Position numbers and translations under genes: made by a program. Positions 33,359 to 40,340 of a stretch of 64,000 nucleotides of DNA are shown here, piece after piece. The first letter of the stretch is position 1, and the number at the start of each line of letters is the position of its first letter. Source of the DNA: Bin5 sp009843665 (GTDB taxonomy: Bacteria > Chloroflexota > Anaerolineae > Caldilineales > Caldilineaceae); NCBI GenBank assembly GCA_965220285.1, contig OZ244818.1, positions 2,604,001-2,668,000 of the forward strand, given 5' to 3'. The notes beneath the pieces are model-generated. The model saw nothing but the letters and a program-made list of their open reading frames with translations, made no database searches and was not told the origin of the DNA.

Positions 33359-33364
33359 AGTATA
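33359..33364 (-). promoter_or_regulatory. Extended -10 promoter candidate for the metallophore-type operon
   Basis: On the minus strand TGC-TATACT is an extended -10 element 180 bases before the GTG start at 33179. There is no convincing -35, which extended -10 promoters can do without. Confidence 0.35.
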
Positions 33365-33406
33365 GCACGCATTCAGACCAAAAAATGGAGAGAATCCGTG
33401 CGGCTA

Positions 33407-33427
33407 CCTTTAACTTCATCGTTAAGG
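33407..33427. promoter_or_regulatory. Possible operator: inverted repeat TTAAC-N6-GTTAA
   Basis: An imperfect palindrome with 7-base half-sites (six of seven positions paired) sits about 43 bases upstream of the extended -10 box. It is AT-rich against a GC-rich background. It could bind a metal-responsive or other dimeric regulator; it does not match the textbook Fur or DtxR boxes. Confidence 0.3.
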
Positions 33428-33429
33428 AT

Positions 33430-34130
33430 GATTTACTGCAGTGTTAACCAATGTTGCGCGTTGAAACCGTGCGTCTGCCCCTGCGGACATTCGCGACAGG
33501 AGCTCTTTCCTGCCGGCTCATACGCCTCTCCCGCCCCCGTCAATGCAGTACTCGTGCGCCCGGGGTTGCACATGCCTATTTTGGAAACACGAGCGCCCTT
33601 CCGGCCCATCTGCGCAAGGGACATGACGACTCCCACGGCAGGGTGCATCCCAAAATGGGGGCGAACTTCCCCATGCCTCAGGTCGCTGCGGAGCCCCAAC
33701 CATCTCGCGATCAACTCTGAGTCAGAGGAAACGGCAGTTCTCTCTCTTCACTCTTTTGGGCGGTCGGGCCTAGTCGGCCCTCCCTTGTGCGGGGGCTCCG
33801 CCCCCGCAACGCCCCCCTAATGCCTATCCGACCGGGTGTCGACATTGGTGACAGGTGCCTAATCGAAGGTGTCTGGCCAGACCACGTCCCGCCATTCCCA
33901 TCAAATCCCCACGGGGACAGGTCTTGTGCCTGCCCTGATCCCCTAAATCAACGGACCTCCCGGTAAGGCCAGGCTTGGCGGCTACCCTCCTTCCCTGCAA
34001 GAGCCGGCAAGCTATTCCAGCCACCACTGGCATGAATTCCCAAACTGCTCCCACCCCAATTCTGGGATGCACCCCCACGGCAGACGGGATAGCCTGGTCT
34101 CAGGAGTGCATGGTATGATTGAGAGAGAGA
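33430..34130. repeat. Repeat-rich noncoding island
   Basis: About 700 bases hold no credible gene. Open frames on both strands have Arg/Cys/Pro-rich translations without known motifs. The region contains an inverted pair GGGTGCATCCCA...GGGG at 33641-33661 and 34054-34073, about 400 bases apart, and a GC hairpin repeat at 33763-33813. It also has a stretch GGGGACAGGTCTTGTGCC near 33913-33931. The mixture suggests a landing place for dispersed extragenic repeats. Confidence 0.6.
33763..33813. repeat. GC-rich double-hairpin repeat, copy 1
   Basis: The element reads TCGGGCC..TCGGCC, then TCCCTTGTGC, then a GGGGGC/GCCCCC stem, then ACGC. The same layout and most bases recur at 47377-47424. Each copy can fold into two adjacent hairpins. 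Confidence 0.6.
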
Positions 34131-34179
34131 ATCAGCCCACGCGGCGCACAGGGGTGAGGAGATCCGAGGGAACGTCTTT

Positions 34180-34905
34180 ATGTCGCAAAAAGGCCCCGCC
34201 AAACAGATCCTGGTCGTAGACGATGAACCGCGCATGGTGCGATTCGTGAAAATGAATCTGGACCTGGAAGGCTATCAGACACTGGAAGCCAATGACGGTT
34301 TCCAGGCGCTGGAAAAAGTCCGCGAATATGAACCCAATCTCGTCCTTCTGGACGTTGAAATGCCGGGCCTGGATGGCTTCGAAACACTCAAACGGCTGCG
34401 CGAAATCAGTGACATTCCAGCCATTATGCTTACCGTGCGCTCCGAAGAGGGCGACCGCATCAAAGGGCTGGACCTGGGCGCGGATGACTATATAACAAAG
34501 CCGTTCAGCCCGCGCGAGCTGTCCAGCAGGATTCGTGCCGTGCTGCGTCGTTTTGAAGTGACCAATACCCGGCCGGAGGATCAGATCATCAATATCGATG
34601 ACCGGTTGCAGGTAGATCTGCAGCGGCGTGATGTGATTGTCGACGGGGAACGACTGAGTCTGCGCCCAACCGAATACCGGCTCCTCCACCAGCTCATTCA
34701 GAATGCCGGTTGGGTGGTCCCCCATGAGGTGTTGTTGACGAAAGTTTGGGGGCACGAATACGTAAACGACAATCACCTGCTGCGTCTGTATATCACCTAT
34801 CTCCGCAAAAAGATCGAAATGGATCCATCAAAGCCGCGCTACATATTCACCGAACGGGGCCTGGGTTATCGATTTCGCGACTACAAGGATTCAGACCAGT
34901 CCTGA
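34180..34905 (+). CDS. OmpR/PhoB-family response regulator (orphan)
   Basis: A 241-residue protein with an N-terminal receiver domain: acidic pair in VVDDEPRM, phosphoacceptor Asp in LVLLDVEMPGLDG, Thr in MLTVRS and Lys in DDYITKPF. A C-terminal winged-helix DNA-binding domain follows (LRPTEYRLLHQLIQNAGWVV...VWGHEY...YITYLRKKIE). It would act as a phosphorylation-controlled transcription factor. No histidine kinase gene is adjacent; the next gene, rpsB, is unrelated. Start ATG 34180 follows a GAGGGAA stretch about 10 bases upstream. Confidence 0.92.
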   Translation: MSQKGPAKQILVVDDEPRMVRFVKMNLDLEGYQTLEANDGFQALEKVREYEPNLVLLDVEMPGLDGFETLKRLREISDIPAIMLTVRSEEGDRIKGLDLGADDYITKPFSPRELSSRIRAVLRRFEVTNTRPEDQIINIDDRLQVDLQRRDVIVDGERLSLRPTEYRLLHQLIQNAGWVVPHEVLLTKVWGHEYVNDNHLLRLYITYLRKKIEMDPSKPRYIFTERGLGYRFRDYKDSDQS

Positions 34906-34923
34906 ACAGTGTCAGAACTGTTC
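34904..34923. other. Stem-loop at the response regulator stop codon
   Basis: A perfect 7-base inverted repeat GAACAGT-N6-ACTGTTC overlaps the stop codon. No T-tract follows, so termination by it alone is doubtful; it could be an operator. Confidence 0.4.
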
Positions 34924-34945
34924 AACGATCTCTCGCGGGCTATTT

Positions 34946-34973
34946 TTGGACTCAGCGCCAACTATGTTAACAT
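34946..34973 (+). promoter_or_regulatory. Promoter candidate for rpsB
   Basis: A -35 box TTGGAC (34946-34951) and a -10 box TAACAT (34968-34973) are separated by 16 bases, about 150 bases before the rpsB start. Both are partial matches. Confidence 0.4.
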
Positions 34974-35123
34974 TCACAGTCGGTCTGTGATGGCTGAACA
35001 CTATCGACAGAACAGATCGAGTTACTATCCATTCAACACGTCCTGGGACTGAGGAATGGGGTGCCGCCAAGACGCGGTCATTCTCAGCGTGAACAGGGCG
35101 GAAGCGAAACCCTGGAGGTTCTT

Positions 35124-36065
35124 GTGGCATCAGTCGTAACCATGAAAGAACTGCTGGAGGCCGGCGTACACTTCGGGCACAGGACCCGGCGCTGGAATCC
35201 GAAAATGCGCCCGTATATCTTTACGGAGCGCAGTGGAATCCACATCATCGATCTGCACCAGACGATGACGCGCATCAATGAATACTATGAAATGGTGCGG
35301 CGTCTGGTCGCCGATGGCGGCACAATCCTGTTTGTCGGCACAAAGAGACAGGCGCAGGGCACTGTCGAACTGGAGGCGACCCGTTGCGGTATGCCCTACA
35401 TCCACAATCGCTGGCTGGGGGGCACGCTGACAAATTGGGCCACGATCAAACAACGAATCGACTATCTGAATCGCCAGGAACGGCGTAAGTCGAATGGCGA
35501 ATTCCAGTCGCTTCCCAAGATCGAGCAACTGGTCATCGATCGTGAACTCGCCAAGTTGAATCGTCGTATCGGCGGGATCAAGACGCTCACCGCAATGCCC
35601 AATCTGATCTTCGTGATCGATACGCAACGGGAAGAGCTGGCCGTCAAGGAATCGAACAAAATCGGCATCCCTCTGATCGCAGTGGCGGATACCAACTCCG
35701 ACCCGGATGAAATCACCTATGTCATACCCGGCAATGATGATGCGATCAGAGCTGTCAAGCTGATTACACGTATTGTCGCTGATGCAGTTGAAGAGGGACG
35801 CCGCTTCCGCGAGGTGGAAATGGTAGAGACCGGACAGGTCTCTGACGACGAACTGGCGGAATTGGAGCAGTACCTCGGGCCGAGCACACTGGCCAAGCTG
35901 CAAGGCATGGAAGACGAGGAAGAAGGAAGCGAGGCTGCCGTGCAGGCCGCCGGCGTCTCCGAGGAGGAGAACACAGCGGCTGTGGCTGAGGCGGAACAAC
36001 CTCAGGCGGGCGATGAAGCGCCCACTGAGCAGGCGGAAACTGAGCCGGTCGGCGGAGAAGGGTAG
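35124..36065 (+). CDS. rpsB: 30S ribosomal protein S2
   Basis: A 313-residue product. GTG 35124 lies five bases after GGAGG; the longer frame to 35061 ignores that site, and ATG 35139 is the alternative. S2 landmarks are MKELLEAGVHFGHRTRRWNPKM, PYIFTERSGIHIIDLHQT, HNRWLGGTLTNW and GIPLIAVADTNSDPD. The core ends near residue 255 and is followed by a roughly 55-residue acidic Glu/Ala-rich tail that is not part of typical S2. It assembles into the small subunit and is followed by tsf, the widespread gene order. Confidence 0.97.
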   Translation: MASVVTMKELLEAGVHFGHRTRRWNPKMRPYIFTERSGIHIIDLHQTMTRINEYYEMVRRLVADGGTILFVGTKRQAQGTVELEATRCGMPYIHNRWLGGTLTNWATIKQRIDYLNRQERRKSNGEFQSLPKIEQLVIDRELAKLNRRIGGIKTLTAMPNLIFVIDTQREELAVKESNKIGIPLIAVADTNSDPDEITYVIPGNDDAIRAVKLITRIVADAVEEGRRFREVEMVETGQVSDDELAELEQYLGPSTLAKLQGMEDEEEGSEAAVQAAGVSEEENTAAVAEAEQPQAGDEAPTEQAETEPVGGEG

Positions 36066-36188
36066 CCGCCGCTGCTGTGCGCCGGCCCGGTCCATGCACC
36101 GGCCGCAGCGCGACAGCGTATTTCAGCAGCAATGTCATGTCGAGACGGCGGCGCAGAGTCCACTGCCCGCCGGATTCGGGCAAACAGA

Positions 36189-36244
36189 CGTAATCGTCCG
36201 CACGGCTGCGAAGGCGAAGTGTTTGCGCAGTGCGGACGATTACG
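36189..36244 (+). other. Long perfect stem-loop between rpsB and tsf
   Basis: A 15-base stem CGTAATCGTCCGCAC pairs exactly with 36230-36244 around a 26-base loop that can itself pair partly (CTGCG/CGCAG). No T run follows. It lies 80 bases before tsf and may control the S2/EF-Ts ratio through processing or attenuation. Confidence 0.6.
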
Positions 36245-36324
36245 CGGATAAAGCAGGCACGCGTTGAAGCGTGAATAACTGTGCAGCAAGGTAATCAAGC
36301 AGCAAGGCAATCAGGAGGAGGAGT

Positions 36325-36918
36325 ATGGCTGCGATCACAGCACAGATGGTGAAAGAGTTGCGAGGCGCGACAGGGGCTGGCATTCTCGACTGCAAGACAG
36401 CGCTGAACGAAAATAACGGCGATTTTGACAAAGCCGTGGAATATCTGCGCGAAAAAGGGCTGGCTGCCGCAGCCAAGAAGGCAGACCGTGACGCCCATGA
36501 AGGTATCATCGGGACCTATGTCCACCACGGCAGCAAGGTCGCCGCAATGGTCGAGCTCAACTGCGAGACCGATTTCGTAGCCCGCACCGAGCAGTTCCAG
36601 GAACTGGCGCGAGATCTCGCGATGCACATCGTGGCATCCAACCCCGAATACGTGGCCCGGGAAGAGGTCCCTGCAGACGTTATGGAAAGAGAAATAGCCA
36701 TCTACAAAGCCCAGGCGCAGGGAACCGGCAAGCCCGAAAATATCCTTGAACGCATCGCCCAAGGCAAGCTGGAAAAATGGTACGGCGATGTATGCCTGAT
36801 GGAACAGGAGTACTTCAAGGACTCTGACAAAAACGTCAAGGACGTTCTTGTCGAAAACATCGCCAGCCTTGGCGAAAATATCCAGATCCGTCGCTTCAGC
36901 CGTCTGCAGATCGGCTAA
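36325..36918 (+). CDS. tsf: Translation elongation factor Ts
   Basis: A 197-residue protein; the ATG follows GGAGGAGG. It recharges EF-Tu by releasing GDP. The N-terminal UBA-like domain is seen in VKELRGATGAGILDCKTALNENNGDFDKAVEYLREKG, and the core motif is ELNCETDFVARTEQF. This is the short form, with a single core repeat, as in Thermus and many Chloroflexota; the E. coli protein has about 283 residues. A terminator follows directly. Confidence 0.97.
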   Translation: MAAITAQMVKELRGATGAGILDCKTALNENNGDFDKAVEYLREKGLAAAAKKADRDAHEGIIGTYVHHGSKVAAMVELNCETDFVARTEQFQELARDLAMHIVASNPEYVAREEVPADVMEREIAIYKAQAQGTGKPENILERIAQGKLEKWYGDVCLMEQEYFKDSDKNVKDVLVENIASLGENIQIRRFSRLQIG

Positions 36919-36933
36919 CCACCTCACGAGTCC

Positions 36934-36964
36934 AGCCCAGCCTTCTTTGGGCTGGGCTTTTTTG
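36934..36964 (+). terminator. Rho-independent terminator after tsf
   Basis: A perfect 9-base stem AGCCCAGCC/GGCTGGGCT with a 7-base loop is followed by seven T. It ends the rpsB-tsf unit ahead of pyrH. Confidence 0.92.
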
Positions 36965-37018
36965 CGTCATCGCCGGCGCCCCGCCAAGAGGATGCGCCCA
37001 ATCACAGGAGTTGCTGTA

Positions 37019-37738
37019 ATGGATGGTCTCAAATACCGCCGAGTTCTACTCAAGATGGGAGGCGAGGCGCTGGCAGGCGAAGGCGGCTTCGGAATCGACC
37101 CCAGACGGGCCGAAGAAGCAGCCCAGAAGATCCTGGCGATCGTCAACCTGGGTGCAGAGGTGGCCTTGGTTATCGGCGGCGGCAACATGTGGCGGGGCAA
37201 GGAGGACGGTCTCGATCATGGCATGGAGAGGGTGACCGCCGACCACATCGGCATGCTGGCTACGGTGATGAACGCTCTGGCGCTGCAGGACGCCCTCGAG
37301 CGCGCCGGCCTGCCCACTCGCGTGATGACCGGCATCGAAATACGGGCCGTGGCCGAACCCTACATTCAGCGCCGGGCCATTCGCCACCTCGAAAAGGGCC
37401 GCGTTGTCATCTTCGGCGCCGGCACCGGCAATCCCTACTTCACCACCGATACGGCAGCTAGCCTGCGTGCCATGGAGATCGACGCCGAAATCCTGATAAA
37501 AGCGACAAAGGTGGACGCGGTCTACGACAAAGACCCGAAGGAAAACAGTGATGCCCGTCGCTTCAAACAGCTCTCCTATATCGACGCCCTCAACATGCGC
37601 ATAGGTGTAATGGATAGTACCGCCATCGCCATGTGCATGGACAACAACCTGCCCATCTCGGTGGTCAACGTCTGGACCGAAGACGCTCTTGTAAAGGTCG
37701 TCAAGGGTGAGCCCGTCGGCACCGTCTTCTCCGGCTAA
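37019..37738 (+). CDS. pyrH: UMP kinase
   Basis: A 239-residue protein. ATG 37019 follows CAGGAG by eight bases; the longer frame reaching 36848 overlaps tsf and the terminator and is rejected. It phosphorylates UMP to UDP with ATP. Family motifs are RVLLKMGGEALAG, VIGGGNMWRG, DHIGMLATVMNALALQDALE, GTGNPYFTTDTAA, KATKVDAVYDKDP and MDSTAIAMCMDNNLPI. It stands in the conserved order rpsB-tsf-pyrH-frr but after a terminator, so it probably has its own promoter or depends on read-through. Confidence 0.97.
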   Translation: MDGLKYRRVLLKMGGEALAGEGGFGIDPRRAEEAAQKILAIVNLGAEVALVIGGGNMWRGKEDGLDHGMERVTADHIGMLATVMNALALQDALERAGLPTRVMTGIEIRAVAEPYIQRRAIRHLEKGRVVIFGAGTGNPYFTTDTAASLRAMEIDAEILIKATKVDAVYDKDPKENSDARRFKQLSYIDALNMRIGVMDSTAIAMCMDNNLPISVVNVWTEDALVKVVKGEPVGTVFSG

Positions 37739-38041
37739 GCCTCAGCCCGACAGCGTTGGCGTCCGTCGAGTATCAAACATCGTTTTCCGATTGTTCTGTA
37801 CCTCTGCTAAAATATCGAGACAACTAAAGAACTGAGGAAGTGAAAGAACTCTATCCAGAAATTCCGATTGAGCCGTTCCTTCGTATCTCGAATTTCCGGC
37901 GATAACCCGCGAGTTCAGCTTCAGCCGACGACTCACCCCCCGGCGAAATGGGCCATGTCGCCAATGCCAACTGCAAGGGCCCCAAAGGCCACAGGACTGC
38001 GAACAAGCCCCTCGCGCCGCTGACGTGGAAGGAGTGCCGTT
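37739..38041. other. pyrH-frr intergenic region
   Basis: These 303 bases contain no gene. A TAAAAT -10-like box is at 37808-37813 with only a poor -35 (TTCCGA) 17 bases before it. Otherwise the region shows a few short GC inverted repeats. Confidence 0.5.
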
Positions 38042-38599
38042 GTGATTGAAGACATTATGGATGAAACACGCGATCGCATGAACAAAGCGATCTACAGTCT
38101 GCAGACAGACCTGATGACGATCCGCACTGGTCGGGCCAGCCCCGCGCTTGTGGAGCGCCTTAGCGTCGACTATCACGGCGTCCCTACCCCGCTGATGCAA
38201 ATCGCATCGATTTCCGTTCCGGAGGCGCAAACTCTCCAGATTCGTCCCTATACGCCCGCCGACATCGGCGCGATCGAGCGGGCCATCGCCATGTCCGATA
38301 TCGGCCTGACACCCAGCAACGACGGCAAGCAGATCCACTTGACAATTCCGCCATTGACCGAAGAGCGCCGCCGCGACCTGACAAAACAGGTTTCTCGGCG
38401 CGCCGAAGAGGCCCGCGTCGCAATTCGCAACATCAGGCGGGATGCGATCAAGGATATGCGCTCCTTTGAAGGCGAGGGCCTGATCACCGAGGATGACCTG
38501 CATGACGGCCAAGACCTGGCCCAGGAGGTCACCAATGACTTCGTGGCCAACGTCGACGAAATCGCACGCGACAAAGAAACCGAAATCATGACTATCTGA
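38042..38599 (+). CDS. frr: Ribosome recycling factor
   Basis: A 185-residue protein of standard length. GTG 38042 follows AAGGAG. It splits post-termination ribosomes together with EF-G. Motifs include MNKAIYSLQTDLMTIRTGRASPALVERL, DYHGVPTPLMQIASISVPEAQTL and the helix region RRDLTKQVSRRAEEARVAIRNIRRDA. It lies 22 bases ahead of uppS. Confidence 0.97.
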   Translation: MIEDIMDETRDRMNKAIYSLQTDLMTIRTGRASPALVERLSVDYHGVPTPLMQIASISVPEAQTLQIRPYTPADIGAIERAIAMSDIGLTPSNDGKQIHLTIPPLTEERRRDLTKQVSRRAEEARVAIRNIRRDAIKDMRSFEGEGLITEDDLHDGQDLAQEVTNDFVANVDEIARDKETEIMTI

Positions 38600-38621
38600 C
38601 CGATAAGGAGTCAGTGTTCCA

Positions 38622-39386
38622 TTGAGTAGTCCCGATGCAGTCCGGCAGAGCCCGGATAACCTGATCGAAGACACTTTCCCCCCTCTCGCCAGGGTTCCCT
38701 ACCATGTAGGGATCATCATGGACGGGAATGGCCGCTGGGCCACGGAAAGAGGTCTGCTTCGATTTATCGGCCATCGCGCCGGCGTCGATAATATCCAACC
38801 GATCCTCGAGGCCTCTGTCGAATTCGGCATCAAAGTCCTGACCATCTACGCCTTTTCCACCGAAAACTGGTCCCGTCCCATCGAAGAGGTGTCGGGGCTT
38901 ATGCGCTTGCTGGGAACGACGTTGCGCAACCGGCTGCAGGAGCTCCACGAAAACGGTGTCCAGATCCGCCATAGCGGCCGCCTGAACGGCATCAGCGAAG
39001 AGCTTCAGAAACAGATTCTGCACGCTCTTGAATACACCAAGCACAACGACAGAATCATTCTGAATGTGGCCTTCAATTACGGCGGACGCGGGGAAATCGT
39101 CGACGCCACCCGTCGGATCATCCGCGATGGAATCGACCCCGATTCTCTGAGCGAAGAGACCTTCAGCCGCTATCTGTACACAAACGGCCTGCCGGATCCG
39201 GATCTGATCATCCGTACCGGCGGAGATTGGCGGATGAGCAACTTCCTCATCTGGCAGTCAGTCTATGCCGAGTACTATTCAACCCCGACATACTGGCCGA
39301 CTTTCGACAAGGCGGAGCTATACAAAGCGCTGCTCGAGTTCAATCGTCGCGACCGCCGTTTCGGCGGCGTGCCAGATGCGGAATAG
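38622..39386 (+). CDS. uppS: Isoprenyl (undecaprenyl) diphosphate synthase
   Basis: A 254-residue protein. TTG 38622 is the only usable start after AAGGAG; a nearby GTG is out of frame. It condenses isopentenyl diphosphate units with cis geometry to make the lipid carrier for cell-wall polymers. The catalytic Asp is residue 34 in GIIMDGNGRWA. Other motifs are GHRAG, IYAFSTENWSRP and RTGGDWRMSNFLIWQSVYAE. It sits next to cdsA as in many bacteria. Confidence 0.96.
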   Translation: MSSPDAVRQSPDNLIEDTFPPLARVPYHVGIIMDGNGRWATERGLLRFIGHRAGVDNIQPILEASVEFGIKVLTIYAFSTENWSRPIEEVSGLMRLLGTTLRNRLQELHENGVQIRHSGRLNGISEELQKQILHALEYTKHNDRIILNVAFNYGGRGEIVDATRRIIRDGIDPDSLSEETFSRYLYTNGLPDPDLIIRTGGDWRMSNFLIWQSVYAEYYSTPTYWPTFDKAELYKALLEFNRRDRRFGGVPDAE

Positions 39387-39464
39387 ATTCTTCCGCCCTG
39401 CAGAATGTCCCAATCCCCTTCTCCCCCCCGAGCACTGTAGTCCTGTAATCGGACATCGATAACG

Positions 39465-40337
39465 GTGAAACGACGAGTCATCGCCGGCCTGGTTGCGCTG
39501 GTTCCGGTCCTGCTCGCGCTCTGGTTCGGCGGTCTGTGGTGGGTCCTTCTGCTCACCTTCTTCACATCGCTGGGGGCATATGAATACTATGTCCTGATCG
39601 AGAGGAGCGGCTACAGGCCGGCCCGCTGGTACGGATTCGCCTGGACGCTGGCGTTGATGTTCTCCTTTTGGTCTCTCGTCCCTATCGGGCCGGAGCTTGT
39701 CCTCACATTCGGCTTCATCATCATCTTCATCCGCATCCTGCTGTCTCAACAGGGCTCCCCCCCGCACCAGGACAGCCCGGGCGCAAGCGACCTGCCCCAA
39801 CCTGAAGCGGAGACCGCCGCCCAGGAGCTGGACCATAAGCCATTTCGCAACTGGGCGCTCACCGTTGCCGGCGCCAGCTACATCGGCCTCATGATGGGGC
39901 AGGCTCTGGCCCTGCGCCTCCTTCCCAACGGTCTCTCCTGGATGCTGCTCGGGCTCGGCGTCACCATGGTCAACGACAGCGCCGCCTACTTTGTCGGCGT
40001 CACCATCGGCCGCAACCGCATCCTGCCCGCGCTCAGCCCCAAGAAGAGTTGGGAAGGAACCGTAGGCGGCTGGATTGCGGCCACACTTACCGGCGCCGCC
40101 GTCGCCTTCTGGTCACCGCTCGAACTCGCAGTCTGGCTTGGCGCTCTCATCGGGCTGGTGGGCGGCATCCTCGCCCTATTCGGCGACCTGGCCATCAGCA
40201 TGCTCAAAAGACAGATCGGCGTCAAAGACAGCGGCCTCTTCCTGCCCGGCCACGGCGGATTCCTCGACCGGCTCGACAGTATCATGTTCGTGCTGCCGTT
40301 CGTCTATCAGATGGCCCTGCTTCTCGGCGCAGGCTAG
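39465..40337 (+). CDS. cdsA: Phosphatidate cytidylyltransferase
   Basis: A 290-residue membrane protein starting at GTG 39465. It makes CDP-diacylglycerol from phosphatidate and CTP for phospholipid synthesis. It has several transmembrane helices, the NDSAAYFVGVTIGRN and PALSPKKSWEGTVGG motifs, and the CdsA signature KDSGLFLPGHGGFLDRLDS. A hydrophilic loop at about 90-120 is Pro/Glu-rich. Its stop is three bases from the stop of the convergent ABC gene. Confidence 0.95.
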   Translation: MKRRVIAGLVALVPVLLALWFGGLWWVLLLTFFTSLGAYEYYVLIERSGYRPARWYGFAWTLALMFSFWSLVPIGPELVLTFGFIIIFIRILLSQQGSPPHQDSPGASDLPQPEAETAAQELDHKPFRNWALTVAGASYIGLMMGQALALRLLPNGLSWMLLGLGVTMVNDSAAYFVGVTIGRNRILPALSPKKSWEGTVGGWIAATLTGAAVAFWSPLELAVWLGALIGLVGGILALFGDLAISMLKRQIGVKDSGLFLPGHGGFLDRLDSIMFVLPFVYQMALLLGAG

Positions 40338-40340
40338 CTC

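Noticed and set aside
33398..33820. A 140-codon plus-strand frame
   Set aside because: The translation is Cys/Pro/Arg-rich without motifs and runs through dispersed repeats.
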